A stretch of DNA of 64,000 nt from Mycolicibacterium sp. MU0050. GTDB lineage: Bacteria > Actinomycetota > Actinomycetes > Mycobacteriales > Mycobacteriaceae. The notes below the pieces were generated by a model. That model searched no databases and was not told the DNA's origin. It was given only the letters and a program-made list of their open reading frames with translations. Shown one piece after another: positions 44,716 to 54,665 of this stretch (the first letter of the stretch is position 1; each line of letters begins with the position of its first letter). The position numbers and the translations under genes were made by a program. The stretch spans positions 1,798,001 through 1,862,000 of the forward strand of contig NZ_OY726395.1 in assembly GCF_963378085.1 (NCBI RefSeq), in the 5' to 3' direction.

Positions 44716-45756
44716 ATGGCCGCGAATCGACGCTCGTCCCGATCGCCCCTGCGGGCCGATCTCGTGCTGTCCGGCGGCGGGGTCAAGGGCATCGGGCTGG
44801 TCGGCGCGGTCGGAGCGCTACGGGATGCCGGCTACGACGTCCAGCGGGTGTCGGGGACGTCGGCGGGTTCGTTGGTCGGTGCGGTGGTGGCCGCGGCCTC
44901 GCAGAGCGGGGAGTTGAGCAGCGCCCAGGTGCGCGAGCTCGCCTTGAGCGTGCCGTATCCCAAGTTCCGCGACAGCAGGACTCTCGAACGCATCCCGATT
45001 CTGGGGACCGCGTGGGGGCTGCTCCGGGAAACCGGGGTGTATCGCGGCGACTTCGCCCACGACTGGATACGGGGTGAGCTGAAGAACTTGGGGGTCACCA
45101 CGTTTGGTGATCTCGCGATCGACGATGACCACCTGCTGCCGGAGCGGCGCTACCGGTTGGCGGTGACGGTCGCGGATCTGACGACGGGCCAGCTCGTGCG
45201 GCTGCCGTGGGATTATCGGCGGGTCTACGGCCTGGACCCCGATGAGCAGCTGGTGGCTGACGCGGTGCGGGCCTCGATGGCGATTCCCTTTCTGTTCCAC
45301 CCGGTGACGTTGAAGAACGCCGCCGGGAAGCCCTCGACGCTGGTCGACGGTGGGGTGTTGTCGAACTTCCCGATCGATTCCTTCGACCGTCCCGACGGCA
45401 GGGAGCCGCGGTGGCCGACGTTCGGCGTGGCGGTGGTGCCCTATCTGCCCGCGCCGTCCTTCGAACAGTTGATTCCCGGCCTGCACCTGCCGTGTCGGAG
45501 CGGGCCGAGCTTCCTGGAGAGTCTGCTCACCACCATGCTGGTCGGCCACGACCAGGCTCACCTCAGTCAGCCGTGGGTGAAAGTGCGGGCGATACAGGTT
45601 GATTCGACCGACGTCGGGGTGCTCGACTTCGACATCTCCCGGCCCCAGGCCAGCGCGCTGTACGACAAGGGATACGCGGCCACCACCGAGTTCCTGTCGA
45701 CGTGGGACTGGCCGGCCTACCTGGAGCGGTTCCGCCGCGCGCACTACGTGGAGTAG
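44716..45756 (+). CDS. patatin-like phospholipase
   Basis: A 346-residue lipid acyl hydrolase. The oxyanion hole is GGGVKGIG (residues 20-27), the nucleophile Ser49 is in GTSAG, and the Asp of the dyad is in VDGGVLSNFP (about 210). I chose ATG 44716, which follows GAGGGGGTAGGACCC; the frame is open far upstream but that part is the topoisomerase shadow. It may share a transcript with the topoisomerase. Patatins in bacteria serve lipid turnover, and some are effectors of defence systems. The gene lies beside a condensin operon but on the opposite, convergent side. Confidence 0.88.
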   Translation: MAANRRSSRSPLRADLVLSGGGVKGIGLVGAVGALRDAGYDVQRVSGTSAGSLVGAVVAAASQSGELSSAQVRELALSVPYPKFRDSRTLERIPILGTAWGLLRETGVYRGDFAHDWIRGELKNLGVTTFGDLAIDDDHLLPERRYRLAVTVADLTTGQLVRLPWDYRRVYGLDPDEQLVADAVRASMAIPFLFHPVTLKNAAGKPSTLVDGGVLSNFPIDSFDRPDGREPRWPTFGVAVVPYLPAPSFEQLIPGLHLPCRSGPSFLESLLTTMLVGHDQAHLSQPWVKVRAIQVDSTDVGVLDFDISRPQASALYDKGYAATTEFLSTWDWPAYLERFRRAHYVE

Positions 45757-45935
45757 TTCAGCGGGCTGCGGGCTGGACGCGCGTTGCGTCGGAGGTCGGG
45801 TCGTCCGGGCTGCGTTCATCCACGGCAGCTCCGCCCACCTTGTGTTCCACCGCTGAGCCACAGTGCGTTTGGCCGGGGGTCGGTTTCTGGACGGTGGTTG
45901 TGCGTTGGTTGCCCGGAGGTTCCCCTGCCCGGTTC

Positions 45936-46012
45936 GCCCACCTCCGAGCGACAACGAACGACAACTGGCTTAGCCGGAATCGATTGTCGCGCATTGTCGC
46001 TCGGAGGTGGGC
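45936..46012. repeat. dispersed palindromic repeat, GCCCACCTC family, copy 2
   Basis: A 77-bp element with perfect 19-bp inverted ends (GCCCACCTCCGAGCGACAA at 45936-45954 and its complement at 45994-46012). The sequence just inside the left end (GAACGACA) matches copy 1 at 17305-17393. It sits in the convergent gap 45757-46271 (515 bp) between the patatin gene and mksB, where a bidirectional terminator would be expected. I see no gene in the gap, and no mksG/jetD. Confidence 0.8.
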
Positions 46013-46190
46013 AAACCGGACACCCGGTGCTCTAGGTATTCTTGCGCTTTCGGCCTGGCGCAGCGGCGCTCCCACGCTGGGGCCGGCGGGGGCCGCGCGG
46101 GGCGGGCACCATGCCCTGCCGGGCGGGCACTGCGCGACATTGCATTTTCGTCCGCGACACGCCGATCCAGCGGACCAAACCGCTGTTTCG

Positions 46191-46234
46191 GCGCGGACGC
46201 CCCGGGCGCGGACGCCCCGGGCCGGACGCCCCGG
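46191..46234. repeat. 15-bp tandem repeat, three units
   Basis: GCGCGGACGCCCCGG at 46191-46205 and 46206-46220, then a 14-bp variant at 46221-46234. It lies 38 bp beyond the end of mksB. Extremely GC-rich and able to fold; may contribute to termination. Confidence 0.75.
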
Positions 46235-46271
46235 GCGGCACCCAAGTGGCGCACCGGGGCGGCGGGCCGAC

Positions 46272-49200
46272 TCACACCGACGCGGGTACCCGCTCGGCCT
46301 TCGCGCTCGCCGTCATCTCCTGCCGCAGCGCGGTGAAGTCCGAGATGGTCTTGGTGGCCACCGTCGCCACCGGCCGGGCGTTGCGGCCAGAGGCCTCCCG
46401 CTTGGACACCATCACGACCGAATCGATGTAGGGCTGAATGGTGGTGGCGTTCTGCACGGTCGCCACGATGATCAGCTGGAAGCCGAACTTGCGGAACGCC
46501 TGCAGCGCCTGCTGCGCGAACTGCGGGTCCGACTTGGAGAACGCCTCGTCGAGCATCAGCTGCGCGAACACCGGGCGGTTGTCCCCGCTGTCCGGTGACG
46601 CAAGGTTAAAGCTCAGCGCCCCGGCCAGGCAGAACGCCATCAGCTTCTCCTGCTCACCGCCGGAGTTGTCGCCGGCATTGCTGTGCGTGCGGATCAGCTC
46701 GTCGCTGTCGGCGTCCCACTCGGCGCAGTCGAACGTGAACCGGTTGCGCACATCCAGTGCATCGCGGGTCCAGGCCTTGTCCTCCGGCGCGGTGGACGCC
46801 AACCGGTTGCGCAGCCGCAGAATGTCGGCGTACTGGTCCAGGATGGCCTGCTTGTCGCCCAGGCCCACCTCGGCGATCCGGCGCGAGATCGCCCGCACGA
46901 TCTCGGTCAGCTCGGCGACGGCGGTCAGCTGGCGCGGGGTGGCGCGCAGGGTCAACTTGGTGCCGCGGTTGAACTCGACGGCACCCAGGCCGGTGTTGAC
47001 CCGGGCGATCTGATCGCTGATGCGGCGGGTCTCCTGCTCGGCAACCCGGTGCAGGGTCAGGATCGCATCGGGGGCCTGCTCGGTGACCAGACGCATCATC
47101 CGCTCGTAGGCCTCGGGCAGTTCGCGCTCGTCGATGTGCCGGCACAGCGCGACGTAGTCGTGCACCCGCTCGTCGAACACCTCGCTGTCGTTCGGGATCG
47201 CGTCGGGGAACGCGGTGTCGAAAGTGTTGAGGATGCGGGCCAATTCGTCATAGGAACGACGACGGCTCTCCCGCAGCTGCTCGCGTTCGCGGCGGATCGC
47301 GGTGAACAGCGCCTCGCGGTGCGGCTCGGGGCCCAGCAGCTCCAGCGGCACCGGGACCTCGGCGGCATAGCGGTGCAGCAGCTCGGTCAGCGGCTCGGAC
47401 ACGAACGGCGGGGACAGCCGCTCGGCCAACTCCAACAGCTGGGTGCGGCGGTGGTCCAGGTCGTCGCGGCGGGTCTGGATGGCACCGCGCCGCGTCATCA
47501 GCGTCTGGATCTCCGACCAGCATTCCTCGGCGCGGGCCGAGAGCGCCTCGATGTCGGGATGGTCGGCCAGCAGGATCTCGAACTGCTCGCGCAGCCGGTC
47601 GGCGTGCTTGTCGGCGGTCTCGACGTCGATGTGGTTCCACTGCGGGAACTGCTCGCAGATCGCCCGGCTGGCCGCGGCCCGGTCGCGCCACTGCTGGCGT
47701 TGGGCGGCAATGTCGTCGGCGGCGCGGCGGGCCTGCTGGTAGGCCTGCTCGGCGGCGGCCAGATCGACGGTCAGCGCGTCGATCTTGTTGGCCACATCGC
47801 CCTGATAGATGTAGTCGGCCTGCTTGAGCGGGCGGCGGTCGTCCTTGACGGCCAACCGATCCGAGTCCTTGTACAGGCCGGTGTCGGTGACCGCGCGCCG
47901 GAACCGGCTGAACACGTCGGGGGTGTCCACGCAGATGTGATCCCCGGCGTTGGCGACGACGTCGGCGGCCTCGGCCGCGCACGGATGGCCCGGGTCGACG
48001 ACGAACAGCTTGCCCGCCAACGTCTTCGGGTCCGCCTCGGCGGGGGCGGCGCCGACCAGGCTGGCCCGCACGTGGTGCAGCTGCAGCCGACCGCGCATGT
48101 TGGTCTCGTTGACGAAGCGCAGCACCGCCGCGTAGTGCCGGTCGGGCACCAGCAGCCGCAGCCCGACCCCGCGCAGCACCTTCTCCACCGCCACCCGCCA
48201 GCGGCTGTGCTCGGGACGCAGATCCATCAGCTCGGCGATGTAGGGCAGCTCAGAGGCCTCGATGCCGACGGCCGCGCAGATGAAATCGCGCATGGTGATG
48301 GCCGATTCGGGCAGCGCGGAGCCCACCTGCTCGACGCGTTTGAGTTCCTTGGCGGCGTCGTCGCGGGCCATCCGCGCCACCTTCTGGGCGTACTCGGCGT
48401 CGGTGGAGGCCTCGCGGCCGCGGTCGAGCTTGGCCATCAGCTCGGTGGCCTGGGTGGTCAGCTCCTCGCGCAGGTTCCAGAACTCGTCGGCGGTTTCGGG
48501 CACGTCGAGATCCTGGGCGGCCAACAGCGATTCGTAGGCCGCGCGCCGGCGGGAGGTCTCCTCGGCTTGGGCCTCGGCGGCGGCCACCTGCGACTGCAGC
48601 GGGCCGATCGACGAGCTGGAACCACTGATCTGCGCGTTGAGCGAATCCGCCTCGGCCTTGGCCAGATTCAGCGAACGGGTGACGTCCTCGTATTCGTTGC
48701 CCAGCTGGTCGATGGTGCGGTCCAGCGCCTCGATCTGCGCCGGGCACTGCGCCAACCGGACGTGGTCGGTGTAGGCGCGCACCATGGGGGCGTCGACCAG
48801 GTCGATGATGCCCAGGTCGGAGGACTCCGAGACGTAGCGGGCCTGGATCTTCTCGATGTCGCCGAGGATCTTGCGTTTGCGCTGCGCGACGGCCAGCAGC
48901 TCGCGGGCCTCCACCAGCGGGTCGATCTGCTTGAGCGCCTCGGGCAGCCGGGCCAGGCTCTCGGGCTCGTCCAGCATGAAATCGCGGACGAACTGCTCCA
49001 ACCCGCCAACGCTTTTCAGCGACTTGGCCTTGCCCAGCAGCTGCTGGGCGGCATCGGAGCTGCGGATGCCGATGGTGGCGTACAGCTGGGCCAGATACTG
49101 CGACTCGACCTTGGTGGAAAACCGCCAGCCGTCCTTGAACACCGCGGTGTCGAAGCGACCGGCCGCCCAGCGGTTGCACACCTCCTCGATGTCGCGGTCA

Positions 49201-49640
49201 CCGTCGGCCAGCACGAACCGGCTCGAGGAGTCGGTGCGCGATTCGCCGGTCAGCCACTTGAGGACCAGACCGGTGACGGTGCGGCCGCTGTCACTGGCGT
49301 AGGTGACCGCCACCGCCGACCAGGCGGTGCCGTCGCCGCGCAGGTACATCACCTTGGCGGTGCCGCCGTCGCTGCGCTGGCCCCACGCGCCGCGGACGTA
49401 CTTGTCCACGGTGCGCCGCCCGGCGCTGGACCCGGCGGCGGTGTTGTCGCCGGAGGCGTTGAAGTTGCGCCGGTTGAACGGCAGGAAGCCCAACGAGATC
49501 GCGTCCAGCAGTGAGGATTTGCCGCTGCCGGAGGCGCCGGCAATCAGCGCGCCGCCGGGGCTGAATCGGATGTCGTGGTACCCGTCGAACACGCCCCAGT
49601 TGATGACCTGCAGGCGGGACAGGTGGAACTGCTCAGACAT
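46272..49640 (-). CDS. mksB: MksB/JetC, SMC-like ATPase of a Wadjet-type condensin
   Basis: An SMC/RecN-like ATPase that forms the ring core of the MksBEF condensin (JetC in Wadjet, EptC in M. smegmatis). The 1122-residue product has Walker A GASGSGKS (residues 35-42), long coiled-coil arms (about 240-400 and 650-760), a hinge-like middle segment, and near the C-terminus the SGGEQEKL signature (about 990) and Walker B QLMLDEAF (about 1025-1033). The start overlaps the end of mksE by 8 bp. Third gene of the mksF-mksE-mksB operon. The nuclease partner MksG/JetD, which cuts plasmids in full Wadjet systems, is not encoded on either side. Confidence 0.9.
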   Translation of the reverse strand: MSEQFHLSRLQVINWGVFDGYHDIRFSPGGALIAGASGSGKSSLLDAISLGFLPFNRRNFNASGDNTAAGSSAGRRTVDKYVRGAWGQRSDGGTAKVMYLRGDGTAWSAVAVTYASDSGRTVTGLVLKWLTGESRTDSSSRFVLADGDRDIEEVCNRWAAGRFDTAVFKDGWRFSTKVESQYLAQLYATIGIRSSDAAQQLLGKAKSLKSVGGLEQFVRDFMLDEPESLARLPEALKQIDPLVEARELLAVAQRKRKILGDIEKIQARYVSESSDLGIIDLVDAPMVRAYTDHVRLAQCPAQIEALDRTIDQLGNEYEDVTRSLNLAKAEADSLNAQISGSSSSIGPLQSQVAAAEAQAEETSRRRAAYESLLAAQDLDVPETADEFWNLREELTTQATELMAKLDRGREASTDAEYAQKVARMARDDAAKELKRVEQVGSALPESAITMRDFICAAVGIEASELPYIAELMDLRPEHSRWRVAVEKVLRGVGLRLLVPDRHYAAVLRFVNETNMRGRLQLHHVRASLVGAAPAEADPKTLAGKLFVVDPGHPCAAEAADVVANAGDHICVDTPDVFSRFRRAVTDTGLYKDSDRLAVKDDRRPLKQADYIYQGDVANKIDALTVDLAAAEQAYQQARRAADDIAAQRQQWRDRAAASRAICEQFPQWNHIDVETADKHADRLREQFEILLADHPDIEALSARAEECWSEIQTLMTRRGAIQTRRDDLDHRRTQLLELAERLSPPFVSEPLTELLHRYAAEVPVPLELLGPEPHREALFTAIRREREQLRESRRRSYDELARILNTFDTAFPDAIPNDSEVFDERVHDYVALCRHIDERELPEAYERMMRLVTEQAPDAILTLHRVAEQETRRISDQIARVNTGLGAVEFNRGTKLTLRATPRQLTAVAELTEIVRAISRRIAEVGLGDKQAILDQYADILRLRNRLASTAPEDKAWTRDALDVRNRFTFDCAEWDADSDELIRTHSNAGDNSGGEQEKLMAFCLAGALSFNLASPDSGDNRPVFAQLMLDEAFSKSDPQFAQQALQAFRKFGFQLIIVATVQNATTIQPYIDSVVMVSKREASGRNARPVATVATKTISDFTALRQEMTASAKAERVPASV

Positions 49641-50355
49641 CGAGGTCTTCCTGGTCGTCGGGGGTGTCGGCGGTGTCGTCGGGGGCCGGGGTGCCGCCGT
49701 TGAGCAGCATCTCGAACTGCTGCTGCAGCTCGGCGATCACCGAGGCCGTCATCACCGCGGTGATCACCGGGCTCACGGTGTAGCTGTCCTCGTCGTCGCG
49801 GCTCTTGCGCAGGATCTCCAGGGAGTGCAGCCGGGCGATCGCGGCGTCGATGCGGGCGGTGAACGTCACCGCGTCGCGGTCCACTTCGTTGAGCACCCCG
49901 GCGAACAGGGCGTGGATCTCGTCGCGGCTGATCACCACGGTCTGGTCGCCGGAGGCGCGCATGAACTGCGCCAGGTGCAGGGCCAGGATGGAGTCGTAGG
50001 TGCCCAGCGGCTCGCGGCGCAAAAGCTTGACGCCGCGGGCGGATTCGTAGCGGGCCTGCTCGATGAACGCCACGTCCACGTTCTCGGCCACGCGCAGCAT
50101 CAGGTCCAGTTCGGAGAGCCGCACGCTGAGCTGGGCGCGGTACTCCAGCACCCAGCTGTAGAGGTCGCGGTCGGTTTCGGCGCTGATGTAGCGCCGGGTC
50201 AGCAGGTGCTGCAGCGCCCAGCAGGCCCGGTCGGGCAGCTCGCTGACGTCGCCGTCGAAGCGGGGCCGGCGCTGCTGCGGGGCGCGGGCGGTCTGGTCGA
50301 CCTCGGGCAGGGCGGCCAGCGCCGCGTAGTCGAGGTCGCTTTCGGTGGCGGTCAC
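49633..50355 (-). CDS. mksE: MksE/JetB, condensin accessory subunit (DUF4194)
   Basis: A 240-residue winged-helix kite-type subunit that binds the kleisin MksF. The conserved central segment is [36 protein letters not shown] (about 40-72) and [19 protein letters not shown] near the C-terminus; the last 20 residues are acidic. The start is a GTG that overlaps the mksF stop (GTGA), decided by this coupling and homologous N-terminus; the open frame further upstream is a shadow. Confidence 0.87.
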   Translation of the reverse strand: MTATESDLDYAALAALPEVDQTARAPQQRRPRFDGDVSELPDRACWALQHLLTRRYISAETDRDLYSWVLEYRAQLSVRLSELDLMLRVAENVDVAFIEQARYESARGVKLLRREPLGTYDSILALHLAQFMRASGDQTVVISRDEIHALFAGVLNEVDRDAVTFTARIDAAIARLHSLEILRKSRDDEDSYTVSPVITAVMTASVIAELQQQFEMLLNGGTPAPDDTADTPDDQEDLDV

Positions 50356-51824
50356 GGCGCGGCTCCCAACAGGGTGGAGATCGGTTCGGTGAACATCAGG
50401 TGCGGGACCTCCATCTGGCGGTCGTGGCCGTCGACGGACTGGAACCGCACGACGGTCGACTCGCGGGTGTTCTCGGCGCCGGGCTGCTTGAGCGCCCAGG
50501 ACCACAGCACGATGACGTGACCCAGGTACGCCGCGTCGAGTCGGTCGACCGCATCCGGCAGGGACAGCGGCCCGTCGGCGATCGCGGTGTTGATCATCTC
50601 CGACATGGCCGGCGCGTCGACCTGGGTGGTCAGCGCGGCGAAGCTGGCGATGTCGACCTCGCCCTGGGCCACCTCGGCGGGCTTCGGGTTGGACAGGTCG
50701 CCGATCCGGAAGCTCAGGGCGCCAACGGAACTGATGGTGTGCCGGGCCAGCGGCAGCTCAAGGTCCAGGCGCGAGTCGGTCAGCGATGCCTTCAGCAGGT
50801 TGCGGGAGGCGCCGATGGCGTCGCTGAGTTGACGGGCCACGCCGCGGCTCTGCTCGAGCATGCCGAACGCGGTGAACCGCTTGACCCGCTGCGCGCAGCG
50901 CTGCTGGATGCGCTCCACCTCGTCGATCTGATGGCCGACCAGTTCGAAGAAGCCGGCCATCACCTTGCGCAGCGCCGGGTCCAGGCCGGGCAGGCCGTCG
51001 GCGACGGCGGCGACGTCGGCCTCGAACTCGGCGCGCTGGTCGGGGTCGTTGATCATCCGGAGGAAGGCGCGGTGGCTGTCGCGGCCCTGGGAGTCCCAGG
51101 CGGCCTGGTAGTCGGCGTACATCTGGCGCTGCCGGTCGCGGTATTCGACGTTGCTGTCGATCGGGTCGTCCAGGGCGGCGGTGGCCTGCTCGATCATGGT
51201 GCCGTACTGGCCGATGTCGGTGATCAGCCGTTCCATCTGCAGGGCGATGGCGTGCGCCTCGTCGTAGGAGTCGGTGAGGTCCGGCTCGGCCCGCTCGGGT
51301 TCGTGGCCGTCATCGAGGGAGTCCAATTCGGCTTGCAGGTCGGCGATTTCGGCCTGCAGCCCGGCGCGGATCCGGTCGGTGTCGTTGCCCACCCGCATCG
51401 CGATCTGCTTGAGCCGCGAGGCGATGCCGGTGATCGAGCCGCCGGTGGCGATGGTGTCCTTGCGGCGCATGCCGCGCAGGAAGTCCAGCGCGCGGCGGGC
51501 CTCCTGGGTGAGGTAGCACAGGTTGCGTTCCTGGCCGGGGCGGGTGTCGGTGACCCGGTGCAGCCAGCCCTGGCTGGCCCAGGACTTGATGAGCGCCAGG
51601 CCGGACTGGCCGTCGGGGCGGTCCAGGTCGTCGAGATCGCGCTCCAGCAGCACCACCAGTTCGGTCTCCGGGAGCACCCCGCCGGACAGGTGGCGCTCCA
51701 TCAGCGTGGCGTAGAGCCCCAGGTTGAGCGTGGACAGCAGCCGGACGGTGGGGGAGCCCTGGATGTCGCGATGCAGTTCGAGCAGCTCGGGAGCGGTCAG
51801 GGTGCTCTCAGCGTGGTCGTCCAC
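50352..51824 (-). CDS. mksF: MksF/JetA, kleisin-like condensin subunit (DUF3375)
   Basis: A 490-residue kleisin-type protein. The start LTAPELLELHRDIQGSPTVRLLSTLN is typical of DUF3375, and a helical/coiled middle (about 150-330) connects to a C-terminal winged helix region. The GTG start has GAGGAG 4 nt upstream. First gene of the operon; the 269-bp gap upstream (51825-52093) contains only the 60-bp repeat near its far end. Confidence 0.88.
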   Translation of the reverse strand: MDDHAESTLTAPELLELHRDIQGSPTVRLLSTLNLGLYATLMERHLSGGVLPETELVVLLERDLDDLDRPDGQSGLALIKSWASQGWLHRVTDTRPGQERNLCYLTQEARRALDFLRGMRRKDTIATGGSITGIASRLKQIAMRVGNDTDRIRAGLQAEIADLQAELDSLDDGHEPERAEPDLTDSYDEAHAIALQMERLITDIGQYGTMIEQATAALDDPIDSNVEYRDRQRQMYADYQAAWDSQGRDSHRAFLRMINDPDQRAEFEADVAAVADGLPGLDPALRKVMAGFFELVGHQIDEVERIQQRCAQRVKRFTAFGMLEQSRGVARQLSDAIGASRNLLKASLTDSRLDLELPLARHTISSVGALSFRIGDLSNPKPAEVAQGEVDIASFAALTTQVDAPAMSEMINTAIADGPLSLPDAVDRLDAAYLGHVIVLWSWALKQPGAENTRESTVVRFQSVDGHDRQMEVPHLMFTEPISTLLGAAP

Positions 51825-52026
51825 TCGTCTCCTCTCTGGCTCTGCCCGCGGGTCCTCGGACGGTCCAACTTAGGCGACGGCGGCGACGACACCCCGCCGC
51901 TGGGTGCGTGGGTGGGCCGCGTGTCGGGCGTGTCGGATCACACCGGTCTCAGGGGGTTGCTGGCGTCACTCTGGTCACGAGGTCCGGGGTCCGGCGCGGG
52001 CGCCGCAGCTGCACCCGCTGCGCCCA

Positions 52027-52087
52027 GAGTCGGGATGTTGACCCAAAACCCCGGGACAGGGTGCGAACAAGTCACCCCTCGGCGCAG
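52027..52087. repeat. 60-bp dispersed intergenic repeat, copy 1
   Basis: Runs from GAGTCGGG to GGCGCAG on the + strand, ending 6 bp before the stop codon of the CBS gene (transcribed leftward). About three quarters of its bases match 54666-54725 by eye. Both copies contain GTTGAC-type ends and an internal ACCC/GGGT pair, so they can fold. It occupies the mksF-CBS gap (51825-52093); nothing else is recognised there. Confidence 0.7.
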
Positions 52088-52093
52088 CAGCGG

Positions 52094-53101
52094 TCAGGCC
52101 GCCGACTCGGTGGCCAGCAACCGTTCGAGCACGTCGTTGAGGGTGAGCACCCCGATGACCCGCTCGGCGTCGGTGACGGTGGCCAGGTGGTTGCGGGTCT
52201 CGCGCATGAGCCGCAATGCCTCGTACACCGGCGTCGACTTCGGGAAGGTCAGCACCGGCCGCATCAACTCGGCGGCGGTGCGCTGCGGCTGGTGCAGGCT
52301 GTCGCGGACGTGCAGCACCCCCTCGACGCGGTTGCCGGTGCTGACCAGCAGCCGCAGGTGGCCGGCCCGCCGGGCAGCGTCCTGGATCTCGGCGGCGGTC
52401 GCGTCGCGGGCCACGTTGCCCGGGTCGGGGTTGGCGCGGACGATGTCGCCGACGGTGAGGGCCTCCAGCTCCAGGGCGCTGATCAGATGCCCGCGGTAGC
52501 GCTCGTCGAGGGTGCCCACGGTGGCGGAGTGTTCCACCAGGTGTCGCAGCGCCGCGGGGTCCTGACCGGAATCCAACTGGTCGACGGGCTCGACCCCCAC
52601 CTTGCGCAGGCACAGGTTGGCGAGTCGGTTGAGCCACACGATCAGCGGGCGGGTGAACCACATGAAGCCGCGCATCGGGATCGCCAGCAGGGTCGCCGAC
52701 TTCTCCGGATGGGCGATGGCCCAGGACTTGGGCGCCATCTCGCCGATCACCAGATGCAGGAAGGTGACGATGAACAGCGCGAGGACGAAGCCGGCGGCGT
52801 CGGCCGCCCACGTCGGTGCGCCCCAGCCGGCGATCAGCGGCGTGAGCCAGTGGTGCACAGCGGGTTTGGTGACCGCGCCGAGGGCGAGCGTGCAGACCGT
52901 GATGCCCAGCTGCGAGCCGGCCAGCAACACCGACAGCTCCGAGGCGCTGCGCAGGGCGGCGCGCGCCGAGCGGCTGCGCGGCGCCGCGTCCTCGAGGCGG
53001 TGGCGGCGGGCGGCGATGAGCGCGAACTCGACGGCCACGAAGAACGCGCTGGCCGCGATCAGGGCGACGGTGGCGGCGAGGACGATCCAGGGATTGCTCA
53101 T
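52094..53101 (-). CDS. CNNM/DUF21 transmembrane protein with CBS pair (Rv1841c type)
   Basis: A 335-residue membrane protein. The N-terminal DUF21 domain has three or four hydrophobic helices (about 4-30, 60-85, 105-130) with conserved GSQLGITVCTLALG and HLVIGEMAPKSWAI. A CBS pair follows (about 205-330). It lacks the CorC_HlyC domain of its partner. Family members are linked to Mg or Co transport and membrane stress. Its start overlaps the stop of the larger neighbour by 4 bp, so they are translated together. Confidence 0.88.
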   Translation of the reverse strand: MSNPWIVLAATVALIAASAFFVAVEFALIAARRHRLEDAAPRSRSARAALRSASELSVLLAGSQLGITVCTLALGAVTKPAVHHWLTPLIAGWGAPTWAADAAGFVLALFIVTFLHLVIGEMAPKSWAIAHPEKSATLLAIPMRGFMWFTRPLIVWLNRLANLCLRKVGVEPVDQLDSGQDPAALRHLVEHSATVGTLDERYRGHLISALELEALTVGDIVRANPDPGNVARDATAAEIQDAARRAGHLRLLVSTGNRVEGVLHVRDSLHQPQRTAAELMRPVLTFPKSTPVYEALRLMRETRNHLATVTDAERVIGVLTLNDVLERLLATESAA

Positions 53102-54477
53102 CGGGTGGCCTCGCTGTCGTCGCTGAGGGCGGAGTCGGTGCGGATACGCACGCTGACCTCCGACGGCACCCGGCGTTCCAGGGCTCGGACGTCGAGGACC
53201 ACCGTGCGTTGCGGGGGCGGGCCCTCGTGCAGGAGTTCCTCGGCGGTGCCGGCGAGTTGGAGTTCGACGGTGTCGCCGACCTCGGGCAGGCCGCCGAAGC
53301 GGGCGAGGATCAGCCCGGCCAGCGTTTCGTAGTCGCCGTCGGGCAGGTCGTGGCCGATGGCCCGGCCGACCTCGTCGAGGTGGGCGTCGCCGCGGATCAA
53401 CCAGCTGTCGTCGGCGCGGGTGATGACGGCGATCTCGGGGTCGACGTCGTGCTCGTCGTCGATCTCGCCGACGAGTTCCTCGGCCATGTCCTCGACGGTG
53501 ACGACGCCGGCGAAGCCGCCGTACTCGTCGATGACCAGGGCCATCTCCTCCTTGGCGGCGGTCAGCTGGGTCAGCACGGCCGGTAGCGGCATGGACTCCG
53601 GCACGATCACCGCCGGGCGGTACAGCTCGGCCGCGGTGCCGGCGGCGGTCGGTTCGAGCAGGTCGCGCAGGTGCACCACGCCCAGCAGGTCGTCGGGGGA
53701 GTCGCTGACCACGGGGTAGCGGGTGTGCCCGGTGGCCATCATGGCGAGCACCTCCTCGCGCGGAGTGTCGGCGGGCACCACGTCCACCCGGGCGCGGGGG
53801 ATCATCGCGTGCTCGACGCTGCGGGTCGGGAAATCGAGGATACGGTCGAGCAGTGCGGACAGTTCGGCGGGCAGCTCACCGGCCTCGCGGGACTGCGCCA
53901 CGATGTGTTCGAGGTCGCGGGGGCTGGCCGAATGCTCCACGTCGTGCACGGGTTCGATGCGCAGGGCGCGCAGCAGCAGGTTCGAGGACGCGTCGAACAG
54001 CTTGATCAGCCAGCCGAACAGCTTCAGGTACCAGGTGGTGGACAGAGCGAGGCGCCGGGCGACCGGTTCGGGGCGGGCGATGGCGAGGTTCTTCGGGAAC
54101 AGTTCGCCGAAGACCATCTGGATGACGGTGGCGGCCAGGACGGCCAGCACGGTGCCGACTGCGATCCCGACCGCGGTCGAGACGCCGCCGCGGGCGAGCA
54201 GGTCCCCGACGCCACGGCCGATCAGCGGTTCGGCGACGTAGCCGACCAGCAGCCCGGTGACGGTGATGCCGAGCTGTGCGCCCGACAGCATGAACGAGGT
54301 GCGGCGGGTGACCGACAGCGCCTGGGCCGAGGCCTTGTCCCCGGCCGTGGCGCGGGCCTTGAGCCGGGAGCGGTCCACGGCCATGTACGCGAATTCCTGG
54401 GCCACGAAGTAGCCGGTGATCGCGGTGATGGCCACGACCACCAGCAGGCCCAGCAGGATGCTGAGGACGCTCAGCAC
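53098..54477 (-). CDS. CNNM/CorC-type membrane protein with CBS pair and CorC_HlyC domain (Rv1842c type)
   Basis: A 459-residue partner of the preceding gene. DUF21 region (about 5-180; GAQLGITVTGLLVG, VFGELFPKNLAI), CBS pair (about 215-330), then the CorC_HlyC transporter-associated domain (about 350-430; DGDYETLAGLILARFGGLPEVGD). Start GTG 54477 with only a weak ribosome site; an alternative nearby start is possible. The 253-bp gap upstream (54478-54730) holds a 60-bp repeat at its far end and no recognisable riboswitch; I looked for an Mg-sensor leader and did not find one. Confidence 0.87.
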   Translation of the reverse strand: MLSVLSILLGLLVVVAITAITGYFVAQEFAYMAVDRSRLKARATAGDKASAQALSVTRRTSFMLSGAQLGITVTGLLVGYVAEPLIGRGVGDLLARGGVSTAVGIAVGTVLAVLAATVIQMVFGELFPKNLAIARPEPVARRLALSTTWYLKLFGWLIKLFDASSNLLLRALRIEPVHDVEHSASPRDLEHIVAQSREAGELPAELSALLDRILDFPTRSVEHAMIPRARVDVVPADTPREEVLAMMATGHTRYPVVSDSPDDLLGVVHLRDLLEPTAAGTAAELYRPAVIVPESMPLPAVLTQLTAAKEEMALVIDEYGGFAGVVTVEDMAEELVGEIDDEHDVDPEIAVITRADDSWLIRGDAHLDEVGRAIGHDLPDGDYETLAGLILARFGGLPEVGDTVELQLAGTAEELLHEGPPPQRTVVLDVRALERRVPSEVSVRIRTDSALSDDSEATR

Positions 54478-54665
54478 GGCGGTGCCGAGGTGGAGCCGGA
54501 ATCATGGTCCGGGTGACGTGGACAGGGTCGGGCGGGGACTCGCGGGACTCGGCTCATCGGTCTCTCGGTCGGTGGCGACGGCATCGTCGTCAGGTCGGCT
54601 GGTCCTAGGGAAGACGAACCGGCTTTCTGGTTAGTTCCCGCGCGGGGAAAATCGGTTATCGCCGA

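Noticed and set aside
45757..46271. Search for a missing mksG/jetD gene in the gap
   Set aside because: Only short frames in all six readings, plus palindromic and GC-rich tandem repeats; no Toprim or DUF2220 motif.
46683..49514. 943-codon open frame on the + strand opposite mksB
   Set aside because: Antisense shadow of a GC-rich gene; low-complexity Gly/Val/Gln composition and no family pattern, while the - strand encodes a clear SMC-like ATPase.
54478..54665. Mg-sensing leader upstream of the CorC-like gene
   Set aside because: No M-box core or paired arrangement recognised; only weak local similarity.
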